A stretch of DNA of 64,000 nt. Origin: Nostoc sp. LEGE 12450 (lineage in GTDB: Bacteria; Cyanobacteriota; Cyanobacteriia; Cyanobacteriales; Nostocaceae). The stretch is taken from assembly GCF_015206895.1 (NCBI RefSeq), contig NZ_JADEXU010000009.1, forward strand, positions 26,088 to 90,087, written 5' to 3'. Under the pieces are notes generated by a model that worked only from the letters and a program-made list of their open reading frames with translations, ran no database searches and was not told the origin of the DNA. This document shows positions 50,177-60,341 of the stretch, piece by piece (within the stretch, counting starts at the first letter, position 1; the number at the start of each line of letters is the position of its first letter). Made by a program: the position numbers and the translations under genes.

Positions 50177-52405
50177 TCAACCGAATTTCCCGGCAGTTGA
50201 AGCTATGAGGAATGCTGCATAAGTAAGGATGTAGCCAACTGTGAAGTGAGCTAGACCTACTAACCAACCCTGGACAATAGACAGAGCAACAGGCTTATCT
50301 TTCCAGTGAACTAAATTAGCTAGCGGAGTGCGTTCGTGTGCCCAGACAAGAGTTTCAATTAACTCTTGCCAGTACCCACGCCAGCTAATCAAGAACATGA
50401 AACCAGTTGCCCAAACCAGGTGTCCAAAGAGGAACATCCAAGCCCAGACAGACAAATTATTTGTGCCGTAGGGGTTATAACCGTTAATTAACTGAGCGGA
50501 GTTAGCCCAGAGGTAATCACGGAACCAACCCATCAGGTATGTAGAGTTCTCATTGAACTGAGCGACGTTACCTTGCCAAACGCCTAGATGCTTCCAGTGC
50601 CAATAGAAAGTTACCCAACCAAGGAGATTCAGCATCCAGAAGATGGCGAGATAAAAAGACTGTTCCCAAGAGGAAGTTTGGCAAGTACCGCCCCGACCAG
50701 GCCCATCGCAGGGGAAGGTGAAGCCGAAGTCCTTTTTATCAGGCATCAATTTGGTACCACGAGCATCTAATGCGCCCTTGACACAAATTAATGTGGTAGT
50801 GTGCAACCCTAAAGCGATCGCATGGTGAACCAGGAAATCACCAGGCCCAATCGTTAAGAACAGGGAGTTAGTGCCGGAGTTGATCGCTGCTGTCCAGTTT
50901 GGCAACCAGACGTTACCGTAGTTGGGCCAAGCTGTATAGGCAATGCTATCTGGGTTAGATAGTAAAGCATCCATGCCATACAGTAGTTTCCCGTGAGCAG
51001 ATTGGATAAATTGAGCAAACACTGGCTCAATCAAAATTTGCTTTTCAGGAGTGCCAAAAGCAACTACAACATCGTTGTGGACATACAGACCAAGGGTGTG
51101 GAAGCCTAAGAATAGCGACACCCAACTCAGGTGAGAAATAATCGCTTCTTTGTGCTGAAGTACGCGCTCCAGGACGTTACCTTTGTTTTGCTCTGGGTCG
51201 TAATCCCGAACCCAGAAGATACCAGCATGGGCGAATGCACCAATCATCAAGAACCCAGCGATGTACTGGTGATGAGTGTACAGTGCCGCCTGTGTTGTGT
51301 AGTCCTTACCGATGAAGGCGTAAGGAGGCATCGAGTACATGTGCTGTGCCACTAACGACAGAGCAGTGCCCAGCGCTGCCAAGTGTATAGATAACTGGAA
51401 GTGCAGCGAGTTGTTATAGGTGTCGTATAGCCCTTGGTGCGGTAAGTTGAACTGACCTTCAGTTTGAATGCCAAAGAAACTTCTGGAGTTGAGCATTTCT
51501 TTGATGCTGTGACCAATCCCGAAGTTAGTCCGGTACATGTGACCGGCAACGATAAAGATAACTGCGATCGCTAAATGGTGATGAGCCATATCGGTCAGCC
51601 ATAGCGATTCAGTCTGGGGATGAAAGCCACCCAAAAAAGTCAGAATAGCAGTCCCTGCGCCTTGAGATGTGCCAAACAGATGCCCTGCTGTATCAGGATT
51701 CTGAGCGTATACACCCCAGTCACCCCTCCAGAAAGGTGCTAAACCTGCTGGGTGAGGTAAGGTAGTCAGAAAATTATTCCAACCAACATGCTGACCGCGA
51801 GATTCGGGAATGGCAACGTGAATAAGATGCCCAGCCCAAGCCAGAGAACTAACACCAAACAAACCTGCCAAGTGGTGATTCAAACGAGGTTCAGCACTCT
51901 TGAACCAAGCCAAGCTGGGACGATATTTAGGTTGCAAATGGAGCCAACCAGCAAACAAGAACAATGCTGCTAACAGCAACAAGAACACTGAACCTTGATA
52001 GAGGTCATTGTTCGTCCGCATTCCAATGGTGTACCACCAGTGGTAGACACCAGAGTAAGCAATGTTAACAGGATAGGGAGCGCCCCCTTGGGTAAAAGCT
52101 TCTACTGCTGCTTTGCCAAAATGAGGGTCCCAAATTGCGTGGGCGATTGGGCGAATATGCAGGGGATCTTTAATCCACTGTTCAAAATTACCTTGCCAAG
52201 CTACGTGGAACAATAGGCTAGATGCCCACAGAAATATGATTGCCACGTGACCGAAGTGAGTAGCGAAAATCTTTTGGTAAAGATTTTCCTCGGTCATACC
52301 ATCATGGCTTTCAAAATCATTTCCCGTAGCGATCGCATACCAGATCCGACGTGTAGTCGGGTCTTGTGCGAGATCCTGGTTAAATTTAGGATATTTTGTG
52401 GCCAT
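50177..52405 (-). CDS. psaB: Photosystem I P700 apoprotein A2 (PsaB), stand-alone copy
   Basis: 742 residues, full length for PsaB, with its eleven membrane helices and many chlorophyll-binding His residues. The FX iron-sulfur ligand loop [11 protein letters not shown] is intact near 560. It binds P700, A0, A1 and FX with PsaA in the thylakoid membrane. In cyanobacteria psaB normally follows psaA; here no psaA is present within the window, and the gene has its own leader and terminator. It therefore looks like an extra psaB paralogue of the kind known in Nostoc species. The rest of the sequence is canonical, with no sign of decay. Confidence 0.97.
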   Translation of the reverse strand: MATKYPKFNQDLAQDPTTRRIWYAIATGNDFESHDGMTEENLYQKIFATHFGHVAIIFLWASSLLFHVAWQGNFEQWIKDPLHIRPIAHAIWDPHFGKAAVEAFTQGGAPYPVNIAYSGVYHWWYTIGMRTNNDLYQGSVFLLLLAALFLFAGWLHLQPKYRPSLAWFKSAEPRLNHHLAGLFGVSSLAWAGHLIHVAIPESRGQHVGWNNFLTTLPHPAGLAPFWRGDWGVYAQNPDTAGHLFGTSQGAGTAILTFLGGFHPQTESLWLTDMAHHHLAIAVIFIVAGHMYRTNFGIGHSIKEMLNSRSFFGIQTEGQFNLPHQGLYDTYNNSLHFQLSIHLAALGTALSLVAQHMYSMPPYAFIGKDYTTQAALYTHHQYIAGFLMIGAFAHAGIFWVRDYDPEQNKGNVLERVLQHKEAIISHLSWVSLFLGFHTLGLYVHNDVVVAFGTPEKQILIEPVFAQFIQSAHGKLLYGMDALLSNPDSIAYTAWPNYGNVWLPNWTAAINSGTNSLFLTIGPGDFLVHHAIALGLHTTTLICVKGALDARGTKLMPDKKDFGFTFPCDGPGRGGTCQTSSWEQSFYLAIFWMLNLLGWVTFYWHWKHLGVWQGNVAQFNENSTYLMGWFRDYLWANSAQLINGYNPYGTNNLSVWAWMFLFGHLVWATGFMFLISWRGYWQELIETLVWAHERTPLANLVHWKDKPVALSIVQGWLVGLAHFTVGYILTYAAFLIASTAGKFG

Positions 52406-52873
52406 GCAATTTAATTACATCTCCTTAAACGCTAATCCAAGTTACTAGTTCTAGTGAGCCAGCAACTTTTTACAATTGAATCAGCACCCTTTCAGCCTTG
52501 AATTGGATGTCAATCTAAATAGCAAAAGCTGATGAGTATTGAGTATAAAACAGGGTTAATTCTTAGACTTACATCATTAGGCGGTATGATGCAATTCATT
52601 TCCATAGAAGTAATAAACTAATTAATGACTACCATTTCCATCTAACTATCGGAGGATATTTTATTAAATGAACTTGTAGTCTTAAATACAGTCCCAAAGC
52701 TGCAAAATTTACTACTTGTTATTAACACGAGCTTAAATTTTGTAAGTATGTGCCATGATAACGATTGTTTGAGCAAAATAAAACACAAAACTAAGCTCAA
52801 GTTTATCTAGGACATGGTAAGCCGTAATACCAAGACATCGTAGTTTTTGGAAAAACTGAGTTAGATAAATTAC
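52406..52873. other. psaB leader and intergenic region
   Basis: No gene. The start of psaB is preceded by AAGGAGATG close to the ATG on the minus strand. No hairpin or repeat of note. Confidence 0.5.
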
Positions 52874-53116
52874 TTAGGGGTTAATAATTCCGTAGTAAAT
52901 GGCGACAACAAATAAGAAAGTAGCCAATATAACCAGGGTAAAACCATAGCGAACCAGTGGGTTGGGTAAGTCCTGATTGGTGATTACACTATCCCTTTGT
53001 ACCTGAGTAATAGGCTCAGATTTCCCGGTTTCTTGGGGATTCATATCGCTAGCTGTGTTCTCTGGCAGGGGAACATTATTTTCTGTTATTTTGTTTTGAG
53101 TCTCTTGGGATTTCAT
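52874..53116 (-). CDS. Small single-helix membrane protein, 80 residues
   Basis: A polar, Gln/Asn/Pro-rich N-terminal half (residues 1-50), then one C-terminal membrane helix RYGFTLVILATFLFVVAIYYGI. I do not recognise it with certainty. The end (FLFVVAIYYGIINP) recalls small photosystem I subunits such as PsaX, and it lies next to the orphan psaB on the same strand, 468 bases upstream. That link is speculative. Confidence 0.65.
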   Translation of the reverse strand: MKSQETQNKITENNVPLPENTASDMNPQETGKSEPITQVQRDSVITNQDLPNPLVRYGFTLVILATFLFVVAIYYGIINP

Positions 53117-53392
53117 GGGCTTTTTTTTGATATCTTTAGTAGCTCCTGCGCTTTTATAATTTCAAAAATTTACTAATGAGTACATCTTTCTTGAGAACTA
53201 CCTTGGCTTGATGTGCGATTCGCCTAGAGGAGTTAGTCGATATGAAGTTGCTCTGTAATTGCGAATACACTTTTTTAAGCAACTGGATGAAATTTAAATT
53301 TTTGAGTTTTTATAAAATTACCAATTAGCGAAGTGAGTATATTTGCCGATGATACTTTACCAGAGGAGAAGGTAAAGGGATTACAAGTAGTA

Positions 53393-53519
53393 GTAATACG
53401 GTTAGGTTAAAGGGGAAAGGGAAAAAGGGAAAGGTTTTGAATAAATCCTTTACCCTTTATCCCTTTCCCTTTCCCCAGACCACAAGAAAAGTGAAAAATG
53501 CTTATCTGAACCGTATTGC
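53393..53519. mobile_element. MITE, 127 bp, with 8-bp target duplication (same family as 40077)
   Basis: The ends GTAATACGGTT and AACCGTATTGC are inverted repeats with one mismatch. AAGTAGTA is duplicated at 53385-53392 and 53520-53527. The interior shares GGTTAAAGGGGAAAGG and CTTTCCCCAGACCA with the element at 40077-40200. Confidence 0.85.
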
Positions 53520-53657
53520 AAGTAGTAGTTGTAAATATTGAAATGCCAAACTCGATATAATACCGTACTCACGCTTTTTTCAAACCGTAGACATACGCAT
53601 ATAAACACAGATGAATCTCATAATTGTCTGTATTCATCATCTGGTTACTAATTTTCT

Positions 53658-54746
53658 ATGAACGAGGAAGTCTCCAAAAAGCTCGAATTAATCAGGCAAA
53701 CCTTGCGTGAATCTGAAGTGCAAGGCGTGCGTTTGCGTGGTACAGACTGGTTTGCCTGGGCGACGGCTGGTGCTTCTAACACCGTGCTGCTGACTGCTGA
53801 AACTGGTGTAGCAGAAGTATTAGTAACTACTGAAGATGCCTGGGTATTGACGGATGAAATTGAAGCGCAGCGTCTTCAGGATGAAGAACTGCCTGCTAAT
53901 TTTAAGGTGTATGTGAACCCTTGGGCTGATTATGCTGCCCGTGAGTCTTTTGTTCGTGATGCCACTAGCGGCAAAATAGCAATTAGCGATCGCCCCATTT
54001 CCAATTTAGAAAAGCCGTTACCCTCATCTCTGCAAAAACATAAACAGGTAATGATGTCAAGTGAATTAGAGCGATATCGTCAAGTTGGGCAAAAAGCTAG
54101 TCAGGCAATGACAGAGGTACTCAAAGCCGCCAAGCCAACTTGGACAGAATATCAATTAGCGGGTGCGGGTGCAGAGGCTTTATGGGCGAAAGGGTTGCAT
54201 CCAGCGCTGACACTGGTAGCGGGTGAAAGGCGTTTACCCTTATACCGTCATGCTACACCCACGGGAGAACAGATTGGACGGCAAGCGATGCTGGTGTTTT
54301 GCGCTAGAGGTTATGGTTTGTATGCAAATCTGACTCGATTTGTTTGTTTTGGTGAGCTTTCAGGCGAGCAGGCCGAATTGCATTCCCATGTGCGCGAAAT
54401 AGAAGCAGTAGTTTTGAATTTGTGCCAACCCGGAACCACACTCGATGCAGTTTATCACGCCCTAGCTGAGGCTTATGAGCAGCATGGATTTCCCAACGCC
54501 ATCCGCGAACATCACCAAGGAGGAACCACTGGATATTTAGCGCGAGAAATCGTAGCAAATCCAACTACTACTGATACTTTGGCAGAAGGTATTGCTGTCG
54601 CTTGCAATCCTAGTTTACCAGGGGCAAAGGTTGAAGATACTTTTGTGATTCTCAAGGATGGAAAGTTGGAAAATCTGACTTTTGATCCAAATTTTCCTAG
54701 TGTTGAGGTAGAAGCAAGATTGCGCCCTGTACCTTTGTACAATTAA
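53658..54746 (+). CDS. M24-family (Xaa-Pro peptidase-like) protein, metal site degenerate
   Basis: 362 residues with the two-part M24 layout: an N-terminal domain (about 1-130) and a pita-bread domain (about 140-355). In active enzymes the metals are held by Asp, Asp, His, Glu, Glu. Here the Asp positions read [15 protein letters not shown], i.e. Cys/Ala and Asn, and the first Glu position reads ACNPSLPG. Only the His of HHQGGTTGY and the last Glu of KVEDTF remain. It is probably not an ordinary metallopeptidase; it may bind a substrate without hydrolysis. It ends 5 bases before galK, so the two are co-transcribed. Confidence 0.85.
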   Translation: MNEEVSKKLELIRQTLRESEVQGVRLRGTDWFAWATAGASNTVLLTAETGVAEVLVTTEDAWVLTDEIEAQRLQDEELPANFKVYVNPWADYAARESFVRDATSGKIAISDRPISNLEKPLPSSLQKHKQVMMSSELERYRQVGQKASQAMTEVLKAAKPTWTEYQLAGAGAEALWAKGLHPALTLVAGERRLPLYRHATPTGEQIGRQAMLVFCARGYGLYANLTRFVCFGELSGEQAELHSHVREIEAVVLNLCQPGTTLDAVYHALAEAYEQHGFPNAIREHHQGGTTGYLAREIVANPTTTDTLAEGIAVACNPSLPGAKVEDTFVILKDGKLENLTFDPNFPSVEVEARLRPVPLYN

Positions 54747-54751
54747 AAATT

Positions 54752-55834
54752 ATGGATTTTCAACAAGTATTCGGTAAACCACCTGAAACTCAAGCCAGTG
54801 CGCCAGGAAGAGTAAATTTACTCGGCGAACATACCGACTATAACGATGGCTTCGTTCTGCCAACTGCGATTCCTCAATCCACGACGGTACAGCTAGGTTT
54901 GAGTAGCGATAGCCATCATCACTTTTACTCGGAAAATCTCAACGAGCAAGTGAGCATTTTAGATATAAACCATTCCCCGTCTGGATTTGCCAGTTATATT
55001 TTTGGCTGTATTGAAGTTTTACAAAAGGCAGGATACAAAATACCATCGCTTTGTGTGTACGTTAAATCATCGGTTCCTATGGGTTCGGGTTTGTCTAGCA
55101 GCGCGGCTTTAGAAGTGGCAACACTTCGGGCATTACGCCAACTTCTGAACCTTCCCATTGATGACGTTGAAATCGCCCAATTCGCCCAGCAAGCAGAAAT
55201 TCATTATGCTGGCGTGCAGTGCGGCATCATGGATCAGATGGCTTCTAGCTTGGCTGATACTGAACATATCTTATTTTTAGATACTCGGACTTTAAAACGC
55301 CGGGTGATGCCTTTGCCAGACAACGCCGAGATTTTGGTTATTGATAGCGGTGTACCCCGCACCCTGGCAACTAGTGGTTATAACCAGCGCCGGGCTGAAT
55401 GTGAGGAGGCGGCGCGATCGCTAGGAGTTAAGGCACTACGAGATATTACTGATGTTGAGGTAACAGAAAAACTACCCGAACCTCTACGGCGGCGTGCCCG
55501 TCATGTGGTTACAGAAGATAACCGCGTCTTGGAAGTATTGCAGGGAGTAACATCTGAGCGCTTTGGCGAGTTGATGAACGCATCCCACGCCAGTTTGCGA
55601 GATGATTACGAAGTGTCCGTACCTCCGCTGGATACTCTAGTGGAACTGTTGCAAAAAACTCCGGGAGTGTTTGGTGCAAGACTCACCGGTGCGGGTTTTG
55701 GCGGTGCAAGTGTCGCTTTAGTTGTGGCTGGTGAAGCGAGAAGTATTGCAACCTATGTTCTTGAACAATACAAGCAAGCAGGTTACAACGGACAAATTTT
55801 GGTTCCTTCCTTGGAGTTAAGTGATGCAGCCTAA
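54752..55834 (+). CDS. galK: Galactokinase
   Basis: 360 residues, full length GHMP kinase. Galactose-binding signature [19 protein letters not shown] near 20-38, ATP loop [16 protein letters not shown] near 110-125, and C-terminal motif [16 protein letters not shown] near 308-323. It phosphorylates galactose to galactose-1-phosphate, the substrate of GalT (encoded at 41269). It lies between the M24-like gene and the cupin, with overlaps or tiny gaps that indicate one operon. Confidence 0.96.
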   Translation: MDFQQVFGKPPETQASAPGRVNLLGEHTDYNDGFVLPTAIPQSTTVQLGLSSDSHHHFYSENLNEQVSILDINHSPSGFASYIFGCIEVLQKAGYKIPSLCVYVKSSVPMGSGLSSSAALEVATLRALRQLLNLPIDDVEIAQFAQQAEIHYAGVQCGIMDQMASSLADTEHILFLDTRTLKRRVMPLPDNAEILVIDSGVPRTLATSGYNQRRAECEEAARSLGVKALRDITDVEVTEKLPEPLRRRARHVVTEDNRVLEVLQGVTSERFGELMNASHASLRDDYEVSVPPLDTLVELLQKTPGVFGARLTGAGFGGASVALVVAGEARSIATYVLEQYKQAGYNGQILVPSLELSDAA

Positions 55835-56210
55835 AGTTGTTTATGGAAATGCAGCCATTGAAGGTGTAAATCGTTGGGGATGGTTCATGGGTCACTTTAT
55901 CACCCCTGAAGACGATCCACGTTCCACGGAAATGCTAGAAGTAAAATGGGCTGTTCACAAAGCAGGTGACAGTAGAACTGAATGGGCAGTAAATAACCAA
56001 GCTGCTACGCTTTCAATTCTCATTGACGGAGAATTTCGGCTGCAATTTGAAGATAGAGAAATTTTATTATCTCGTGAAGGTGATTATGTTCTTTGGTGTG
56101 CAGGCGTTCCCCATTGGTGGCTTGCTGAGTCCGACTGCACTATTCTGACTGTCAGATGGCCTTCAAAGCCAGGCGATAGTGTTGCAATGGCTGGAGCATC
56201 AAAGAGTTAG
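55824..56210 (+). CDS. Cupin-like small protein
   Basis: 128 residues from ATG 55824; GTG 55821 is possible. The start lies inside the last codons of galK with GGAG a few bases before, so translation is coupled. Body: [55 protein letters not shown], matching the beta-strand pattern of a single-domain cupin with the second motif GDYxxxxxGxxHxW. The first His-rich motif is weak. Probable role: sugar or small-molecule binding in the galactose operon; not demonstrated. Confidence 0.75.
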   Translation: MQPKVVYGNAAIEGVNRWGWFMGHFITPEDDPRSTEMLEVKWAVHKAGDSRTEWAVNNQAATLSILIDGEFRLQFEDREILLSREGDYVLWCAGVPHWWLAESDCTILTVRWPSKPGDSVAMAGASKS

Positions 56211-56497
56211 TTTGCAAAGTAATTAAGTAGATTGGCGCAATTAAAGCTAACTGGCAAGGGCTGTCATTTGTCATTGGTCATTAGTAAAGACTTTAAGACT
56301 ATTTACGTTTGGTAACATAATTTGGTTTATTTCTACCAACTTACTTAGGCATAAATAATTTTAATTAATTGTTACGGAGAATCGGTATCAGCCACTAATT
56401 TTGAAAATAGTGCGCTACCATCGACGAGCAATTAAAAAATCTCCTAGAGGTCTGATATTAATACGACTCTAGTTATAAGTTGAAGAGGATAAAAAAG

Positions 56498-57307
56498 ATG
56501 GTTCAAAGTATAGGCGGTATAGCGAAATATTCAGCTACCGACCTAGACCGGTTCGCTCAAGAACTGAATAAAGACGGAATTTGTGTGATTCCTGGTGTTT
56601 TTGAGCAAAAATTAATTGACGAGTGGACACAAGCTTTTGAAAAATTATTTCACGAGCGTCAAAATCAACCAGGTGGGTTGGCTCCTCGTGAAATTTCCCG
56701 CTACTATCTAACCTTGCCTTGGATTTATCCATTTGCTAATGAATTAGTTTTTGCCAACCCAGTGATTATGGGTGTCCTAGAGCGCGTGTTTTTCCAAGAA
56801 TACGTGATGGTTCAGATGGGCGTTGATGTCCCATTTCAGGGTTCAGATTATCAGGAGATCCATCGGGATTTTCGCCCATTGTTTAGCGATCGCATAGTTA
56901 CACCACTTTACGCCCTAGCAGTTAACTTTCCCCTGGTGGAAGTAACCGCAGAAAACGGCCCGTTCCAAATGGCTCGTGGTACTCATGTATTACCGCGAGA
57001 AGAAGGATTAAAGAAGGTTGCCAGTGGTGAAATTCCGATGGAATCCTTTTATATGCAGGCAGGTGACGTGATGGTGCGATCGCCTTTAGCACTGCATCGG
57101 GGTTCCCCAAATCGGACAAACCAGCCAAGACCTATGGTAGTCATGGGCTATGCGATGCATTGGTTGCACACACCAAAAGTAGAATTGACTCTCCAACAAG
57201 ACTACTATGAGAGCCTACCGGTGGAGATGAGGCAGATGCTGCGGTGTCAGGTAGTTGAACAGTTACCTAAAGAAAAACTTGAAACTTATGTAAATTTCAA
57301 ATACTAG
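56498..57307 (+). CDS. Phytanoyl-CoA dioxygenase (PhyH)-like protein
   Basis: 269 residues from ATG 56498, preceded by GAGG 10 bases upstream; a TTG at 56480 overlaps that site. Iron ligands of the double-stranded beta-helix are visible: EIHRDF (HxD) near 127 and the distal His in ALHRGSPNRT near 200, with the Arg for 2-oxoglutarate likely in the same block. Predicted Fe(II)/2-oxoglutarate oxygenase. Such enzymes hydroxylate lipids or tailor natural products. No neighbour tells its substrate. Confidence 0.88.
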   Translation: MVQSIGGIAKYSATDLDRFAQELNKDGICVIPGVFEQKLIDEWTQAFEKLFHERQNQPGGLAPREISRYYLTLPWIYPFANELVFANPVIMGVLERVFFQEYVMVQMGVDVPFQGSDYQEIHRDFRPLFSDRIVTPLYALAVNFPLVEVTAENGPFQMARGTHVLPREEGLKKVASGEIPMESFYMQAGDVMVRSPLALHRGSPNRTNQPRPMVVMGYAMHWLHTPKVELTLQQDYYESLPVEMRQMLRCQVVEQLPKEKLETYVNFKY

Positions 57308-57627
57308 TAATTGACATTAGTCACTTCTCGCTTTCGTGAGGTATAAGGTAGGGGCGCACAGCTGTACGTCCCTACAAATCTCTGTACCTCATGTAGTAGG
57401 AACCGTTGATAAATTTATTCTTTGGTTATAACGATGGTAAAGTTATTCTAACTATTAGCAAATATTAAGTTAGATTGTGGTTTTAATTACCAAATTGAAG
57501 CATTTTTATTAAAAGAATTTTATTAAAAAAGTTATACAACTAGTTCTATCTAAGGATAGGAAATCTTTGAGGAACTGAAAGCTATTATTTTATTAAAATA
57601 ACCTATCAAATAAGGTACAAATTTTTT
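57308..57627. other. Intergenic with a small hairpin repeat
   Basis: GTAGGGGCGCACAGCTGTAC and its complementary continuation form a hairpin at 57349-57376, a repeat type common in Nostoc. The rest is AT-rich leader of the next small gene. Confidence 0.5.
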
Positions 57628-57864
57628 ATGACATCACAAACTCCTCCGGATAGTCGGCAAGATGAAGTTAAATATGATCCTCAAGATAACCCTGGAACCC
57701 AAACAACTGTGCCAACTACAGAAGAGGGTGATACTCCTCTTGATGAAAGATATCGGATGACTGGTCAAGAATCAGGTACAGATGTTCATCGTGGTGCTGA
57801 ATCTGAAGCACCTGGAGGTTCTAAGTCACCTGGTCATCCTAATCAAGGAACGGACTCTCGTTAA
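57628..57864 (+). CDS. Small hydrophilic protein, 78 residues
   Basis: Strongly polar, rich in Gly, Pro, Thr, Asp and Gln (SQTPPDSRQDEVKYDPQDNP, GAESEAPGGSKSPGHPNQG). No apolar segment, so it is expected to be disordered. Family not recognised. A strong terminator follows 93 bases after the stop, which supports a real transcript. Confidence 0.65.
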   Translation: MTSQTPPDSRQDEVKYDPQDNPGTQTTVPTTEEGDTPLDERYRMTGQESGTDVHRGAESEAPGGSKSPGHPNQGTDSR

Positions 57865-57957
57865 AAAGGTTCTGGCATCTAATCAAGATAGAATGTTCAT
57901 TTTTGCCATTCAAGACTTAATTTCTCTAAAGTTTGCCGCAATTTATCCTAAACCTAG

Positions 57958-58014
57958 AATCAAGCGAACCAGCTTAAAATTTTTTATCTAAATTTTAAGC
58001 TGGTTCGCTTGATT
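57958..58014 (+). terminator. Long perfect hairpin, terminator
   Basis: A 23-base inverted repeat (57958-57980 with 57992-58014, containing CAAGCGAACCAGCTTAAAA) with an 11-base loop, followed by TTAAAAAATT. It may act on either strand. Confidence 0.8.
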
Positions 58015-58044
58015 TTAAAAAATTCTACTCTATTAATTTTTATC

Positions 58045-58197
58045 AAAAAAGGCAGAGGCCAGGAGGCAGAAGGAATACTGCACCAAATTTTTAATTTGGT
58101 GGCTCCCGTTAAGTATGGTGCTGAATCCCCTTCTAAGCGGAACCTCCTGCCTTCTGCCTCCTGCCTCCTCCTGCCTCCTCCTGCCTCCTGCCTCCTT
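58045..58197. repeat. Inverted GGAGGCAGAAGG / CCTCCTGCCTCCTGCC array
   Basis: Left arm GGCAGAGGCCAGGAGGCAGA, right arm repeated CCTCCTGCCT units (58143-58195). Same family as the element at 45253-45451. It ends about 100 bases before the GH43 start and makes a false N-terminal extension of that frame. Confidence 0.7.
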
Positions 58198-58294
58198 CAA
58201 TTCACCCTTTTGCTGCTACCTTGCTTTAGTTAACTTTGCTGCTCTAGAATTTATTAGCTTCACCTTTTGCGATCGCAATATTTACAGAATTAAG

Positions 58295-59311
58295 ATGCAA
58301 ACTTATACTAATCCGGTCTACAAAGGTTATTTTGCCGACCCTTTCGTTTGGCAACACGAAGGGATATATTATGCAATCGGCACGGGCGCAGCAGAAGCAG
58401 AAGGAACGGTAGATGAAATACCGGATGCAGCAAATATTAACTCCAATAACAAATCGCGTGTCTTTCCTCTGTTACGCTCTTTCGACTTTGTGAATTGGGA
58501 TTATGTTGGTAACGCACTATTGCGGCCAGACCCCGCCCTTGGCGATAATTTCTGGGCCCCCGAAGTTGCTTACTGCGATGGACAGTTTTATCTCTACTAT
58601 TCTGTGGGACATGAAGACAAGAATCATCAGTTACGTGTGGCTACAAGCGATACTCCATTAGGCCCTTATCAAGATGTTGGTGAGTCACTTGTAGATCCAA
58701 AATCTTGTCCTTTTGCGATCGACCCACACCCATTCCAGGATGACGATGGACAGTGGTATTTGTTTTACGCCCGTGACTTTCTGGATACATCGGATGCAGC
58801 GCGTGTTGGTACAGCGTTGTTTGTAGACCGCCTCCAAACCATGACTAAGCTTGCTGGTGAAGGGAAAGTGGTTTTACGTGCGCGATCCGATTGGCAACGG
58901 TTTTTAGCCAACCGCTTGATGTACGGTGAAATCTATGATTGGCATACTTTAGAAGGCCCTTGCGTTCGCAAGCATGAAGGGAAATACTACTGCTTTTATA
59001 GCGGTGGACGCTGGGAAACTGAGAACTATGGTGTAGATTATGGCGTTGCTGACAACGTGATGGGGCCTTACTCTGATGCAGGTAACGAAACCGGGCCACG
59101 GGTGCTAAAGTCTGTTCCTAATTTTGTTAGAGGGCCGGGACATAACTCTATTGTTATTGGGCCAGATGGTAAGACTGAGTATGTTGTTTACCATGCTTGG
59201 ACGCAAAACATGGATATGCGGCAAATCTGCTTAGATATGCTGATCTGGAAACCAGGAGGGCCATCTTGCAATGGCCCTACCTGGACACCGCAGACTATCA
59301 GTAACTATTGA
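58295..59311 (+). CDS. Glycoside hydrolase family 43 enzyme
   Basis: 338 residues from ATG 58295 (MQTYTNPVYKGYFADP); the frame is open further upstream only through a repeat. Five-bladed propeller enzyme. Catalytic base Asp in YFADPFVW near 13, second Asp in FAIDPHPFQDDDG near 140, general acid Glu in HTLEGPCVRKHEGKYY near 223. Such enzymes act on arabinans, xylans or galactans. No signal peptide, so cytoplasmic. The end overlaps the convergent DUF4383 gene by 7 bases. Confidence 0.92.
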   Translation: MQTYTNPVYKGYFADPFVWQHEGIYYAIGTGAAEAEGTVDEIPDAANINSNNKSRVFPLLRSFDFVNWDYVGNALLRPDPALGDNFWAPEVAYCDGQFYLYYSVGHEDKNHQLRVATSDTPLGPYQDVGESLVDPKSCPFAIDPHPFQDDDGQWYLFYARDFLDTSDAARVGTALFVDRLQTMTKLAGEGKVVLRARSDWQRFLANRLMYGEIYDWHTLEGPCVRKHEGKYYCFYSGGRWETENYGVDYGVADNVMGPYSDAGNETGPRVLKSVPNFVRGPGHNSIVIGPDGKTEYVVYHAWTQNMDMRQICLDMLIWKPGGPSCNGPTWTPQTISNY

Positions 59312-59787
59312 AGATTTTGCGATACATTAACACCGCTCACTTTAGCTGGTATGACAACGCTATAGTAGCCAGCTGCGATTGCAGCTAATGCATTAAGCAA
59401 AACATTAGCGCCGAACAATGGCATTAAGCCGAAAAATGTCTTACCCAAAGGCAACAATCCTATGATCGCCAGCAATGCATAAGAAACTGCAAAACCACGA
59501 TTGAATAGACGCGCAGTGGTAGTATTGTTGTAAGAAGTGATTCCTAACAATCCTACGGCGCAACGTACAATGTTATGCAAAAAGTTGGTGGGAATTAGGC
59601 CAAAGATATAACCAAAACCCGCAGAATAAGCACCAGCAGATTCATCAAGTGGAACAAAAGATTCGTTCGTTCCTGGTAATGAAACTAAAGCTGGTACAAA
59701 TCCAGCTAAACCTAAAAGTAAATAAGTGATTCCGATAGCCAAAGCAATGTAACGCTCGATCATTTTTGCCTGGTTAATGTTTTCCAT
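59305..59787 (-). CDS. DUF4383 membrane protein
   Basis: 160 residues with four likely membrane helices (IALAIGITYLLLGLAGFVPAL, FGYIFGLIPTNFLHNIVRCAVGLLGI, SYALLAIIGLLPLG, GANVLLNALAAIAAGYYSVVI). The pattern fits the DUF4383 family, common in cyanobacteria and of unknown function. Convergent with the GH43 gene. Confidence 0.8.
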   Translation of the reverse strand: MENINQAKMIERYIALAIGITYLLLGLAGFVPALVSLPGTNESFVPLDESAGAYSAGFGYIFGLIPTNFLHNIVRCAVGLLGITSYNNTTTARLFNRGFAVSYALLAIIGLLPLGKTFFGLMPLFGANVLLNALAAIAAGYYSVVIPAKVSGVNVSQNLQ

Positions 59788-59969
59788 CTTTTTTCTCTTG
59801 GTAAGTGTGTAGATGTTTACGAAATAGTAACCGCTAGCTAAGAAATCATGAAAATCTAATTTTTTAATAGATATAAATAGATTACTTCTAGCTGGTTAAC
59901 TGTCTAAAGACAATATTTATAATTCAACTTTGCCTTTCATATATTTCACTCTACCAAAAGTAATGAATG

Positions 59970-60341
59970 CTATCTTAAACAAGGCTTAGAGGTTTGGGTA
60001 ATTTGGGTTTTATGCTTTTTTTCTGCATTAAAAAATATATTTCTATTTTTGTCATATCTCCTTGTTTTAGCAACTTCTAGAAATGGCATTTTTTGCTCAT
60101 GATTTAACATTTTATCCTGAGACAAATTATTTAAGGGCGAATAGATATCTACCTCATATAGCCAAATCATAGTCTCATAACCAACTCGACCCATTTCTGG
60201 CTCTAAACCCATAGGCATCTCTAGCAAATAAACCCAGCTACCTGACTGAGGGCGGTAATTTTTGATGATGCCTTCTCCGCCGATAAACTCTACCTTTTGA
60301 CCGCTACGAAACTTAGGTGCTGACAAAACATTTGCATTCAT
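59970..60341 (-). CDS. Small cyanobacterial protein with N-terminal SH3-like fold, unknown
   Basis: 123 residues from ATG 60341 with GAAGGA upstream; a TTG at 60350 would overlap that site. The first half (KFRSGQKVEFIGGEGIIKNY, SWVYLLEMPMG, ETMIWLYEVDI) looks like a small beta-barrel as in DUF/KOW-type proteins. The second half is basic and polar. Family not recognised by name. Confidence 0.7.
   Translation of the reverse strand: MNANVLSAPKFRSGQKVEFIGGEGIIKNYRPQSGSWVYLLEMPMGLEPEMGRVGYETMIWLYEVDIYSPLNNLSQDKMLNHEQKMPFLEVAKTRRYDKNRNIFFNAEKKHKTQITQTSKPCLR

Noticed and set aside
58115..58294. N-terminal extension of the GH43 enzyme
   Set aside because: The extra codons are a CCTCCTGCC repeat array; family similarity begins at the ATG at 58295.
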